Shown in pieces: positions 14,348 to 22,560 of a stretch of 28,034 nucleotides of DNA (position 1 is the stretch's first letter; every line of letters starts with the position of its first letter). The notes below the pieces were generated by a model, which was not told the DNA's origin, searched no databases, and saw only the letters and a program-made list of their open reading frames with translations. The stretch is from positions 1 through 28,034 of IMG/VR virus record IMGVR_UViG_3300027899_000054; one strand, given 5' to 3'. The translations under genes and the position numbers were made by a program. Source of the DNA: a virus.

Positions 14348-14824
14348 TCACTGTAATGCGATAAACCCATGCGGCACCCATTCTGCGCCGAGCAACATCA
14401 CCCTCTCGATCATCAACCCCTCCTCGCCGTTCCTCGGGATCTGGCGGATGAACACATACCCCGGCTCCATCTTTCTGAACCTGGCATAATGTTCCGCCGC
14501 CGCAGCGATCTGCGGCCCCACCCGTTCACCCGGAGTCAGCGCCCACAAAAGCATCGCCCCCAGCCTCCTCACACAGTCCGGCCTGCAGGGACTGTGAAAC
14601 TGGCAGTACGCCCGCCCCTCGCGTCCCACCTGCCACGAACAATCCATGATCGTGAACTGGAACTCCACGAACTCCCGCATCCCCTCCGTCACCCGGATCC
14701 GCGTTCCCGCAGCATTGACCACCATCACCTCTACCATTTTGCCCCGCGCTCCCGGCTCGATCCATCCCAGCCCGAGCCAGTTCAGGAAATCTCCCTCTTC
14801 CTCGAAGCCGATAGCGTGTTTCAT
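14348..14824 (-). CDS. Uncharacterised phage accessory protein
   Basis: The product has 158 residues from the ATG at 14824, chosen because it overlaps the upstream TGA (ATGA). The longer open frame to 14914 is coded by a palindromic repeat (SPSPKGEG) and is not credible. It contains RVTEGMREFVEFQFTIMDCS, a cysteine-rich stretch (CQFHSPCRPDCVRRLG, about 70-85) and an end like FIRQIPRNGEEGLMIER. The clustered Cys/His residues might bind a metal. Function is unknown. Confidence 0.6.
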   Translation of the reverse strand: MKHAIGFEEEGDFLNWLGLGWIEPGARGKMVEVMVVNAAGTRIRVTEGMREFVEFQFTIMDCSWQVGREGRAYCQFHSPCRPDCVRRLGAMLLWALTPGERVGPQIAAAAEHYARFRKMEPGYVFIRQIPRNGEEGLMIERVMLLGAEWVPHGFIALQ

Positions 14825-15015
14825 CCCGCATCTGCCTTCACTTCTCTGCTCGCTCCCTTCCCCCTTGGGGGAAGGGCTGGGGATGGGGTAACCTTCTCCG
14901 CGCACCTCCCACACACCGCATACTTCCTGAACCCCTGCGGACCCATCATCAAGATCATCCGAAAACCGGAAGCAAGTTCCTTATGGCATTGAACGCATTT
15001 CTGTTTCAAGTTCAT
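14821..15015 (-). CDS. Small zinc-ribbon protein with a repeat-coded tail
   Basis: This 64-residue protein has two CxxC pairs: KCVQCHKEL (near 6-14) and VCGRCAEK (near 34-41). A classic zinc ribbon of about 42 residues results. The remaining C-terminus, TPSPALPPRGKGASREVK, is translated from a dispersed palindrome and so is probably a late addition. AAGGAGG six to seven bases before the ATG lies within the end of the upstream gene (one-base gap). The stop overlaps the next start. Confidence 0.6.
   Translation of the reverse strand: MNLKQKCVQCHKELASGFRMILMMGPQGFRKYAVCGRCAEKVTPSPALPPRGKGASREVKADAG
14855..14876. repeat. CCCTTCCCCC-TT-GGGGGAAGGG palindrome inside a gene end
   Basis: Perfect 10-bp arms with a TT loop form the third copy of the element found at 3370 and 4413. 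It lies within the 3' end of the 64-residue zinc-ribbon gene and encodes its Pro/Gly-rich tail (SPALPPRGKG). Confidence 0.85.
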
Positions 15016-15016
15016 C

Positions 15017-15823
15017 CTAAGCCTCCTTCAATTCTTCCTGGAACTGCGCCACCTCACCGACCAGGCCATGATCGCGCTTGGCATACTTCAACCAGTTGTA
15101 GGCCGTCCGCTCATCCACTCCATAGATATCGATCACTTGTTCCACTGTCATGCGCACCATCTTCATCTGTTCATCCTTCGGGACATTTGGCCAGCGTTCC
15201 CATTTTCCGAAAGTGTCAGGATGTTTGTCATCATTTCCTGAAACTTTCGCTGAAAGTTGCGGTAACTTTCCTTCCTGATTGGCGATTTTCTGCAATTTTC
15301 CAATCCTCCGATCCTCTCGTCGTTCTAAATATAATTCCTTCTTCTCGGCCATCCGCCTGGTGTGCTGTGACCGCAGCGCCAGCGTCACCGCCGCCGCCAC
15401 CGAGAGCGACGAGATCAATCCCTTCGCCGTCTTCTCAAGGATTGCCCCGCCGTCCAGCAGCACATTCACCGTGATCACCACGGCCACATAGAACGCCGCC
15501 ACCACGATGGCCACCCATGTGGGAGCGGCCTTGTCCGATTTATTCTTTTCCCGGTTCCAGGTCCAGAACGACAGCGCCGTGTTGATCGTACTGATCCCCA
15601 GCACCTCCACCGTCACCCCGATGGCACCTGCCACCCAGACCGGGAACAGGAGCACGGACCGCATTGCCTGGTACGCCAGGTATGCCGGAGCCAGCGGAGC
15701 CAGCCACGGAGCCGTGGCCGCCAGGTTATCCACCAGCGTCCGCTCCGCCTCCTGGGTCAACGCTCGCCATGCAGCCAGGAAGGCCACCACGCGTTCGACA
15801 AATCCTGCTTTTTGTTTTTCCAT
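15017..15823 (-). CDS. Four-helix membrane protein with C-terminal HTH, Spd/DUF2637-like
   Basis: The protein has 268 residues. Four hydrophobic segments (about 36-56, 59-85, 102-124 and 133-150) are followed by a basic, charged stretch (160-200). A C-terminal HTH-like segment follows (MTVEQVIDIYGVDERTAYNW then LKYAKRD, about 226-253). The topology and the location next to an FtsK-type translocase resemble the Spd or DUF2637 membrane proteins of actinomycete conjugative elements, which take part in DNA spread between cells. The link is by topology and context, not by a sequence signature. It may anchor the translocase or the element's DNA to the membrane. Confidence 0.6.
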   Translation of the reverse strand: MEKQKAGFVERVVAFLAAWRALTQEAERTLVDNLAATAPWLAPLAPAYLAYQAMRSVLLFPVWVAGAIGVTVEVLGISTINTALSFWTWNREKNKSDKAAPTWVAIVVAAFYVAVVITVNVLLDGGAILEKTAKGLISSLSVAAAVTLALRSQHTRRMAEKKELYLERREDRRIGKLQKIANQEGKLPQLSAKVSGNDDKHPDTFGKWERWPNVPKDEQMKMVRMTVEQVIDIYGVDERTAYNWLKYAKRDHGLVGEVAQFQEELKEA

Positions 15824-15837
15824 GTCGCTTCCTTCTT

Positions 15838-17121
15838 TTACCCAAGCATCTCTTGTACTTCTTCTTCCGCAAAAGGCCTGTTTTCGGCAGTTTTTTGACC
15901 GGAAGAGCCTATTTTGGAAGAAGAAGAAGTTTTTCTCATGGCCTCTACCTTGCTTTTCAACCGGTAATAGCTTGCTCCTCCAGATACGCCCCAGACCAGG
16001 CGCACGATGGCAGCATCGCTCTCCACATCCAGTTCGATCAACTTCCGCACCTGCTCATCGTCTGCATCTTTCTGCGTCGCTGGGGCAGGTATCCCGCTTT
16101 GCTCTGCCAGCATTTGACGCACCGCGTCGCTCGGCTTCGGATAAGAAATCAGATATCCCTGGAACTCGGTCAGCCCGCTGTGCAAGATCAATCCACGTCC
16201 GCGCACGTCTGGCAATTTTTCTGCGCTCGGATATCCGAGAATGGTGGAACTGTCATTGTGGGAAACGACCTTGAATGCAATGCGCGTCCCGATCTGGCTT
16301 TTCGCCACAACCGTCGCCTTGCCCGGGTTGTTCGTGGCAAAGATCGGATACACACCGCTGGCCCGGCACAGGCTTACTAGGTGCAATAGTTTCTCCTGAT
16401 CCTTTACTTCGGCAATTTCATCAATCACCAGTGCAATTGGATTGAAAGGATCGTCCTGATTTTCTACGTTCCAATCAACGATATTGGTCATGCCACTGGG
16501 AGCCATCTTGATCCGGCGTTCCTTGGCAATGTTGGCGATCTCGGAAAGTTTGTCTTGTAATCTGTGGACCGGGATCAGGGTGAAATGCGGGCAGTCCGCA
16601 TATCTGCCATATTCGAGATCGTCTTTCCCATCCCAGGCCCACACATCCGTCTTCTCTCCATGGAGCAGTGCCTGAACGAAACCATGCAGCATGGCGCTCT
16701 TTCCCTTCCCCGGCAAACCAGCAATCAGGAAGGAATATCGTTCGAGCAAAGAGACCCACAGATCGCCGTTCTTCGTCATCCCGATCGGCAGGGACCAGGG
16801 CGTGGGCTGTTTCGAGAGATCGAGCGCCACCGGCGTCCAGTCCATCTCCCGCGCTCGCTCCTTTCCCACCAGCAACCACAGTCCGCGCCCGTTCACCAGG
16901 ATCACCGGTCGTCCATATAACAAAGTTTGCAGTTCATGGGCAAACGTCTCATCGATCTTCTTCTGGATCAATTTCGATGGATTGCAGGTGATCGTGACGA
17001 ATTCGTCCTGTTCGTTGGAGCTCACCCGGAAATACGGTCCTTTTTGAGAGACGATAGCCCGGTGTTGCAGTAAGAGCTTCATCGTCATGGAAGCCACTGC
17101 CACAGTGAAGTGCTCGTTCAT
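15838..17121 (-). CDS. FtsK/SpoIIIE-type DNA translocase (TraB-like)
   Basis: This 427-residue protein uses the ATG at 17121 (AAGGAGG upstream, overlapping the previous stop). It is a hexameric motor that pumps double-stranded DNA using ATP. An N-terminal domain of about 110 residues precedes the motor. Walker A is AGLPGKGKSA (G135-S142) and Walker B is ALVIDEIAE (230-238). The family block CRASGVYPIFATNN then VAKSQIGTRIAFKVVSHNDS and GYPSAEKLPDVRGRGLIL (about 252-312) is typical of FtsK motors. There is no transmembrane region, and a C-terminal winged-helix-like part (IVRLVWGVSGGASYYRLKSK) may read DNA sequence. Such motors move conjugative DNA in actinomycetes and are uncommon in tailed phages. 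Confidence 0.87.
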   Translation of the reverse strand: MNEHFTVAVASMTMKLLLQHRAIVSQKGPYFRVSSNEQDEFVTITCNPSKLIQKKIDETFAHELQTLLYGRPVILVNGRGLWLLVGKERAREMDWTPVALDLSKQPTPWSLPIGMTKNGDLWVSLLERYSFLIAGLPGKGKSAMLHGFVQALLHGEKTDVWAWDGKDDLEYGRYADCPHFTLIPVHRLQDKLSEIANIAKERRIKMAPSGMTNIVDWNVENQDDPFNPIALVIDEIAEVKDQEKLLHLVSLCRASGVYPIFATNNPGKATVVAKSQIGTRIAFKVVSHNDSSTILGYPSAEKLPDVRGRGLILHSGLTEFQGYLISYPKPSDAVRQMLAEQSGIPAPATQKDADDEQVRKLIELDVESDAAIVRLVWGVSGGASYYRLKSKVEAMRKTSSSSKIGSSGQKTAENRPFAEEEVQEMLG

Positions 17122-18200
17122 TGCGCCTCCTTCCACTTTCCGTTCAGATATTCACTTGTCTCGGCATTCGCATCCGGACCGGCCTCCAGCAGGTATGGCG
17201 TTTGCGGACCTGCCATGATGTCGTTCGCCACGTTGAACGGCTCCTGCCGTGCCCCCAGCGCCGCCGCCCGGATCGCCTTCACCCGGTTCAACTGGTCCAC
17301 CACCATCGCCTGGTAATTGGAAGCACCCTGCGGCATAACATTGCCTCGACCTGCCAGTGTCAGCGCCGGATCTGTCATCAGTTCGCTCGATACCACCTGC
17401 TTCACGCCGCCCGCCTCGATCAGGTTGACCGCTCCATCCGGCGTCAGCTTGCGCACCTGGCTAAACTTCCATGCTGCGAACGCCACGATCGCCACGGAGA
17501 GCAGGATCACAAACCACATCAGTGGCGTGGTGATCCGTTGGCGTGCCACGGCATCGTTTGCGTTCTGTACGTTCAGCGCCACTAATGTTGCCTGCTGCAT
17601 CTCGTTATTCGCCTGCCGCGTGGCATAGAACGGAAGTGCTGTCTGCGTCCAACTGGCAGCCGTTGCCGTTCCTGGATAAGCCATTGCCGTGCTGTTCGCC
17701 ACCGCCGTCCCGGTCACTGCCCACACCGTCGCCGTCCAGGCAGCGTTCTGCGTAGCCTGCGCCTGTTCCAATTGGAGTTTTTCCTGTTGCAGCAAATACG
17801 CCTTCTCGGCCGCTTCTGCGATCTGCGTCGCCGATAAGTGCTGGGCATCTGCGGCCGCTTTGGCTGCCACATTGGCAGCATACGCAGCGGACGTGGCTGC
17901 CACTTCCGCCGCGTTCGGTCCGCTGGGGGTAGGTTGTGGCGTTAAGATCGCATCGGATACCTTTTGGCCGAGCGCATCCGCAACGCTCGCCTCAGCCGAG
18001 TCCACTGTGGCCTGTGCTTGCCTGGCGCTGTCTGTGTTGTCCTTTATCGCCTTGCTTGCATAGGATGAGACGGCGATACCCGCTGCCACAACCAGCATAA
18101 CCAGCACCAGGATCAGGATCAACTGCGGCGGAAGTAACATGGCATCTCGGTTCCGCAGTAAATCTATTGTCGGCTTAAAAAAGGATTGAAAGCGTTTCAT
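17118..18200 (-). CDS. Large membrane protein with Ala/Thr/Gln-rich coiled region
   Basis: The product has 360 residues. One transmembrane helix lies at about 24-45 (LPPQLILILVLVMLVVAAGI) and a second at about 228-246 (MWFVILLSVAIVAFAAW). Between them are about 180 residues rich in Ala, Gln and Thr, with short repeats such as AEVAATSAAYAANVAAKAAA and ATATQNAAWTATVWAVTGT, probably an extended extracytoplasmic rod. The C-terminus is soluble. It is coupled to the 139-residue membrane protein upstream (TAATG) and to the translocase downstream (ATGA), so it is likely part of one membrane complex with them. I do not recognise a named family. Confidence 0.6.
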   Translation of the reverse strand: MKRFQSFFKPTIDLLRNRDAMLLPPQLILILVLVMLVVAAGIAVSSYASKAIKDNTDSARQAQATVDSAEASVADALGQKVSDAILTPQPTPSGPNAAEVAATSAAYAANVAAKAAADAQHLSATQIAEAAEKAYLLQQEKLQLEQAQATQNAAWTATVWAVTGTAVANSTAMAYPGTATAASWTQTALPFYATRQANNEMQQATLVALNVQNANDAVARQRITTPLMWFVILLSVAIVAFAAWKFSQVRKLTPDGAVNLIEAGGVKQVVSSELMTDPALTLAGRGNVMPQGASNYQAMVVDQLNRVKAIRAAALGARQEPFNVANDIMAGPQTPYLLEAGPDANAETSEYLNGKWKEAQ

Positions 18201-18619
18201 TAGAACCTCGCCTTCTCACGCTCCGCCGGTAAGTCGTAGCTCGGCGGTGTTTGTTGTTTCATCTGCTGGAAAGCCTGGATCGTCAACAGATCCACCAGCG
18301 TCGGCTGCTTCGTCTGCGGCGCACGCTGCCACCGCGCATACGGACCGGATACCCATCCCCCCGACCGGCGCATCTGCACCCGTTCCCAGATCAGATATCC
18401 CAGCCCGGCGATGAGCAGGATGCCCACTAATCCCCCCAGCACCTTCCACAATCCTGAGATTGCCACACCGGTCGGGCTGGCCGTCACCGGTGCAGCCGCG
18501 ATCCCAGCCTGCGCCCGAGCCAAGGCCGCAGGCACCGGGTCCACATTCGCCGCCGTCACTGCCCCCACGATCACTACGGCCAGAACAAGGAACAAAATCA
18601 CAAGATGTTTACCTTCCAT
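18200..18619 (-). CDS. Two-helix membrane protein of the translocase operon
   Basis: The protein has 139 residues from the ATG at 18619, where GGAGG lies five bases upstream; an earlier in-frame ATG at 18646 has no such support. An N-terminal hydrophobic segment (residues 5-23, possibly a signal anchor) is followed by an Ala/Pro-rich external stretch. A second helix (about 60-78, GGLVGILLIAGLGYLIW) leads to a basic cytoplasmic tail. It overlaps the next gene by TAATG. It is presumably a component of the same membrane assembly as its neighbours. Confidence 0.6.
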   Translation of the reverse strand: MEGKHLVILFLVLAVVIVGAVTAANVDPVPAALARAQAGIAAAPVTASPTGVAISGLWKVLGGLVGILLIAGLGYLIWERVQMRRSGGWVSGPYARWQRAPQTKQPTLVDLLTIQAFQQMKQQTPPSYDLPAEREKARF

Positions 18620-18632
18620 ACCTACCTCCTCG

Positions 18633-18782
18633 CTAAAATAATGCAATCCAGATCCCGATCACCGCGCCGAGCACGGTGCCCAACGCCCCTATCAGGCCAT
18701 ACACGATCCAATACTCGCGCCTGGTCATCCCCTTTTCAGGGCAAACCACCCGCACCTTCCGCAAAACCACCTCACCTTTCAT
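18633..18782 (-). CDS. 49-residue single-helix membrane protein
   Basis: It starts at the ATG at 18782, with GGAGG three to four bases upstream. The longer open frame runs into the CCTCAT repeats and is not credible. A basic N-terminus (MKGEVVLRKVRVVCPEKGMT) leads into one hydrophobic helix, YWIVYGLIGALGTVLGAVIGIWIALF in two halves (about residues 24-49). It is the first gene after the repeat cluster and opens the translocase operon. Confidence 0.6.
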   Translation of the reverse strand: MKGEVVLRKVRVVCPEKGMTRREYWIVYGLIGALGTVLGAVIGIWIALF

Positions 18783-18793
18783 AGCACCTCCAT

Positions 18794-19091
18794 CCTCATG
18801 TATCCTCATACTTGCCTCATGTTTTTCGACGGGGCGTCCTGCCCCAAAATACAAGACAAATAAAAACCTTTAAATTACCTATCCTCATACATCCTCATAA
18901 GCCTCATGTTTTTGCCCATTGTCAGACAACCAAGGCGGGGTAAACCTGAAAACATGAGGATCATGAGGCAATATGAGGCAGTTTTTGCCAAAAAGACCAT
19001 CTAAAATTTGTTTTGTAACGCTCCGGCTCCACAAAACAAATGCAACCCCCCATACCCCGAAAAATGCCTCATACATCCTCATATGCCTCAT
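18794..19091. other. Iteron-like array, candidate replication origin
   Basis: Twelve CCTCAT boxes form four clusters of three. Direct clusters begin at 18794, 18804, 18815; at 18883, 18893, 18902; and at 19067, 19077, 19086. One inverted cluster has ATGAGG at 18954, 18963 and 18973. Steps are 9-11 bases, one helical turn, and every cluster ends in CCTCATGTTT. A strongly AT-rich stretch (18845-18882) lies between the first two clusters. The array sits between the primase-helicase stop and the translocase operon. Binding sites for a replication initiator are the best reading. An operator for the 49-residue gene's operon is the alternative. A 68-residue open frame across the array is not a credible gene. 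Confidence 0.75.
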
Positions 19092-19093
19092 GT

Positions 19094-22090
19094 TTACATC
19101 TCCAATTGCGTGGCCGCTGGCTCTACAGCCTTCGCTTCGATCCCAAAGCGGAATTTCCCGGCCATGATCTTTTCCTCATCCAGCACGATCCCTGCGCCTC
19201 CGCCTTTTGACCCGCTCCGCTCCACGGGCATGCGGAAAATGTCTCTGCAGATGCCCCCGATCGTTCTGCTCGTCACCCCCCCATCCTTTTTCTTTTGGCT
19301 CGGGTCAACAAAATTCTCGGCATCCATGATCTCATTTGCAACCACCGCCAGGTCCTTGGCCAGCACATAGCGGCAATGACCAAATTTTCCCAACTTCCCG
19401 TTCTGGACGTATTTGGCATACTCCTTATCCTCGTGCACTGCCAGCACCGCCCGGAAGATCGTCGCATCGAAACTGTCGCTCTCTCGCGTCTGTTCCGCAT
19501 CGTAGTTGATCTCCGCGATCATTTCGAGATCACCCATCAAATCCTTGTCTTCCAGCAGATGCGCCAGCACCTTCAACGGTCTCATGATCTGGTTCATCCG
19601 TGCACTGATCCGCCGGTCGGTCAAGATCACATTGTCATCCACTTCCAGGTTGGGTATCCATGTGGACAACCGGAAATACAATAGCTGGTTGGTCAATTGC
19701 AGGGCTTCGGGATCCATACTTCGGGGAATTCTCCCCGGCTCGATGGGCGGATGGTGCGCCAGCAGCTCGTCGGTGGATCTCCTGGCTAGGTCGAACGGCA
19801 GGCAGCGGCTCTCCGTGGCCGGGTCCGGGAAAGGCTTGTACCCCGTCATCAGGGTGGGACCGAACACGAACGTGGTGCTGGGCCGGAACGTATGCGTCCC
19901 ATCCGGTTTCAACACATCCATCATCGTGACAATTCGTGCCTGTTCCCGCATGGCACGCACGTTCAACAGCGCCTGCAATTCACCCCGTTCCTCTTGGCCG
20001 CCGCGCTTCAACGCCCGGTCCACCTCGTCGATCATCAGGGTACCCTTATACAGATGCGCCATGCCCTTCCAGCCTGCAATACTCGTCAGACCCGCCGTGA
20101 TCATCATCCGGTAGCAGATCCTTCCGATCAACAGCATCAACTCACTCTTCCCGCTTCCCGCCGGACCGCGGGCGTACAAAAATGAACTATAAGGAAATGC
20201 ATCGAACAGCCAGGTGAAAAGCACGTACAACCCCATCAGGATAATATGGACCTGGTCCTCGATCAGGAAATATCGATCAATGAACAGGCGGATCTCAGCC
20301 AACAATTCCCGGATGGGCTTCTTCGCCCCCAGCTCGCTCGCCAGCCGCACCGTTCCATATCGAATGTTGTCATCCATCCACGGCACATAACGGATCCCTT
20401 TGATGTCCATGAAATTGGCGGTCCCGATCTCCCGGATCACCTTCCCGTTCAGCCAGATGTGGGCGTAAGCAAAGCTGGCCTTCCCATTTTTAGGATCATA
20501 GATTTCCTCCAGCAAATACCCCTCCGTCCCCTCCTCGTTCAATGGATACCATCCCCCCAGGGTATCCACGATCTCAACTGGCTTCTCGTCGTCATCCTTG
20601 TTCTTCAGTTCAGCGCCGATCAGCTTCTCATACGGCCGTATCGGTGCCCCCTTGTATTCCGGGAACAGATCTTCGGGGAACAACGCCTTCGCCAGCCGCA
20701 GTCGGTAATCGTTGCGCGTATTGGTGGGCATCTTGGCGATCAGCGGCAGCACGATCTCCAGCAACTTCTGGCGATCCGCCCCTTGTTTCCTGCCTGCCCA
20801 TTCAGCAGCCAGCAGCGTGATCGGCGTTGCCTTGTCGAAAATCGCCTTGACGTTCTCTTCCTGGACCTTTGGCTCGATCTTCTCGTCGGCATGGTACATC
20901 GCCAGGTCGTTGGCATCCTTGCTCACCTTCTCATGCCCGTCCGGTCTCGTCCATTTGAACTTCGGCCACCGCGCCACCCACAGCATGGACCCGAAAGCAG
21001 TAGTCAGCGGGAACGTCCCCTCGTCCCGACCCGCACCCGTCACCACCGCCTCGCCCGGCGTATCTGCGTCCGTGGCGAAATAGATCGTCTCATGCTTCGG
21101 GTTGCCCTTACCGTCCTTCGCCGTCAGCAGCGCCACGTACTCATCCAATCCCTTCCAGGCCGAACCGCACAACGCCATGGCCGGGATACCCCACTGTCCC
21201 AGCGTGATCGCATCCCCCTGCCCCTCCACGATCACGATCCTGTCCCGGTCCCCTCGCTGATAGGCATGGTTGAAATACGGGACCTTCTCTCCAGCCAAAG
21301 TCGAATAAGGGTTGAATGATTTCCACTCACGTTCCTGGCCTGTATCATGATCCTTGATCACATCCCGACCCGGCAGTTGCCGCCGCGACAGGTAAACGAT
21401 CCTCCCGTTGAACTTGTGCGCGTACACCAGTCCCGGCGTATCCATCATTCCATGGATCCGGCTTTCCTTGAATGATTGTGGGTTCAGTCCGTGCTTTTGT
21501 GCCCATGCTGCCACATTCCCCTGGTAACCCAGCACGATCACCGCCTGCGGGCTGTCATGGGCAATGCCGTGCATATTGAACTCATCCCGCATTTCCTTTG
21601 CCTGAGCAGCAGTAGCCCGCCCGCTGAACCCCAGCCTGGATGCCGCAATCGTTTCATCCGACCATCCCCGGCTCCTGGCGTAGGCCAGCGCTTCCTCATC
21701 CTCCAGCAGCCATTTGGCGAAGATCCGTGCTGCAATCGTCAGCGCATCCTCCCGTGCCCTCGTTGCCAGGCGTTGCTGCAGTTCCGGACCATCTACATCG
21801 CCAAGCGGCAGGCTCGCCCGTCGCGCAAGGTCCCGAATGGCTTCCTTCACATCCCATCCCGGGTTCTGCTTCAACACCCAGTCGATTACAGTCCCGCCCT
21901 CGTTGCATGATCCAAAACAATGCCACGTGCCCGTATCCGGGAACACAATCAGCGCCCCCGTGTGGCTGTTCGGGTGGAATGGGCAGAACCCGGTCCAGTT
22001 CTTCCCCGACCGGCGCAGCTTGACCGATGCTGTCTCATTCACCAAGTCGATGATATTGACTTTATCCTTGATCTCATCGATGATCGTCAT
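19094..22090 (-). CDS. Primase-helicase (CHC2 zinc finger, Toprim, P-loop ATPase)
   Basis: This 998-residue replication protein uses the ATG at 22090 with GGAG six bases upstream; a GTG at 22108 is less likely. Domains in order: CHC2 zinc finger (CPFHPNSHTG from Cys36 and His39 to WHCFGSCNEGG, Cys58 and Cys62); Toprim primase catalytic core (IVIVEGQGDAITLG with Glu289 and Asp293, and FATDADTPGEA with Asp341 and Asp343); a linker of about 250 residues; then an ATPase with Walker A ARGPAGSGKSE (642-649) and Walker B TLMIDEVDRA (685-689). The C-terminus (750-998) is not assigned. It would prime and unwind phage DNA, and the iteron array follows it immediately. Confidence 0.9.
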   Translation of the reverse strand: MTIIDEIKDKVNIIDLVNETASVKLRRSGKNWTGFCPFHPNSHTGALIVFPDTGTWHCFGSCNEGGTVIDWVLKQNPGWDVKEAIRDLARRASLPLGDVDGPELQQRLATRAREDALTIAARIFAKWLLEDEEALAYARSRGWSDETIAASRLGFSGRATAAQAKEMRDEFNMHGIAHDSPQAVIVLGYQGNVAAWAQKHGLNPQSFKESRIHGMMDTPGLVYAHKFNGRIVYLSRRQLPGRDVIKDHDTGQEREWKSFNPYSTLAGEKVPYFNHAYQRGDRDRIVIVEGQGDAITLGQWGIPAMALCGSAWKGLDEYVALLTAKDGKGNPKHETIYFATDADTPGEAVVTGAGRDEGTFPLTTAFGSMLWVARWPKFKWTRPDGHEKVSKDANDLAMYHADEKIEPKVQEENVKAIFDKATPITLLAAEWAGRKQGADRQKLLEIVLPLIAKMPTNTRNDYRLRLAKALFPEDLFPEYKGAPIRPYEKLIGAELKNKDDDEKPVEIVDTLGGWYPLNEEGTEGYLLEEIYDPKNGKASFAYAHIWLNGKVIREIGTANFMDIKGIRYVPWMDDNIRYGTVRLASELGAKKPIRELLAEIRLFIDRYFLIEDQVHIILMGLYVLFTWLFDAFPYSSFLYARGPAGSGKSELMLLIGRICYRMMITAGLTSIAGWKGMAHLYKGTLMIDEVDRALKRGGQEERGELQALLNVRAMREQARIVTMMDVLKPDGTHTFRPSTTFVFGPTLMTGYKPFPDPATESRCLPFDLARRSTDELLAHHPPIEPGRIPRSMDPEALQLTNQLLYFRLSTWIPNLEVDDNVILTDRRISARMNQIMRPLKVLAHLLEDKDLMGDLEMIAEINYDAEQTRESDSFDATIFRAVLAVHEDKEYAKYVQNGKLGKFGHCRYVLAKDLAVVANEIMDAENFVDPSQKKKDGGVTSRTIGGICRDIFRMPVERSGSKGGGAGIVLDEEKIMAGKFRFGIEAKAVEPAATQLEM

Positions 22091-22183
22091 GCGTTTCTCC
22101 AAACTCACTCAGAATTTTCCAGCCACTAAGCCTTAGCCTAGCCAAATCTCCACTGGGAATTTCGGCCCCGCCCCCTCCCGCCC

Positions 22184-22218
22184 ATGCAACATAACCCCAT
22201 GTTCTGTTGCATTCTTTT
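22184..22218 (+). other. Hairpin with T-rich tail in a 225-base gene-free gap
   Basis: The arms ATGCAACA (22184-22191) and TGTTGCAT (22205-22212) pair around 13 bases, and TCTTTTTCC follows on the plus strand. No plus-strand gene runs into it, so a terminator role is unclear. The rest of 22109-22333 shows no credible gene, only a C-rich stretch near 22165-22183. Confidence 0.35.
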
Positions 22219-22333
22219 TCCTGTGCCCGAGGTCGTTTCTGGGACAAGCGTGCCCACGCCTGGCAAGGCAGCATAAATGGGAAGATTGCGATTCTTACTA
22301 CTACTGCATTAAAAAACGAACGCCACATCATTC

Positions 22334-22555
22334 CTACTCCATCAACGCAGCGGACTCTGCGCCCACGCTGCCACACTGACCAGGCAACGCAACCTGCATG
22401 TTGATGAACTCCTGCATCCGAAAGGGTTGGTTTGCATTGCAATCTTGTCTCATCCATTTATGCAATAGTAGTAGACCGGCGCACCAGGCTGGCACTCGCT
22501 CCGGGGGAAGCGGAGTGAATTCCACTTTCAGGTTTACGTCAGTCTGGCGCGCCAT
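22334..22555 (-). CDS. Small protein of 73 residues, unknown
   Basis: It begins MARQTDVNLKVEFTPLPPER and continues VPAWCAGLLLLHKWMRQ, which reads like a genuine short protein with one amphipathic helix. The ATG at 22555 lies five bases after the stop of the DUF6011-like gene, with GAAGAA upstream. It is the last gene before a 225-base gap and then the primase. No family is recognised. A competing 127-residue frame in the same DNA (22074-22457) overlaps the primase start and looks random. Confidence 0.5.
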   Translation of the reverse strand: MARQTDVNLKVEFTPLPPERVPAWCAGLLLLHKWMRQDCNANQPFRMQEFINMQVALPGQCGSVGAESAALME

Positions 22556-22560
22556 TCCGA

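Noticed and set aside
18885-19091. 68-residue open frame on the minus strand
   Set aside because: It runs through the CCTCAT boxes, has no ribosome site, and its composition (MRHMRMYEAFF, EAYEDV) simply translates the repeats.
20246-21319. 357-residue plus-strand open frame opposite the primase
   Set aside because: Antisense shadow of the primase-helicase, rich in His, Arg, Leu and Pro, with no motif and no ribosome site.
22074-22457. 127-residue minus-strand open frame between primase and the 73-residue gene
   Set aside because: It overlaps the primase start in another frame, has odd composition (many Cys/Trp/Arg), and lacks a ribosome site.
22300-22475. Inverted CTACTACT...GCAT motif near 22300 and 22460
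   Set aside because: The arms differ by an insertion, are 150 bases apart and one lies in a probable gene, so chance cannot be excluded.
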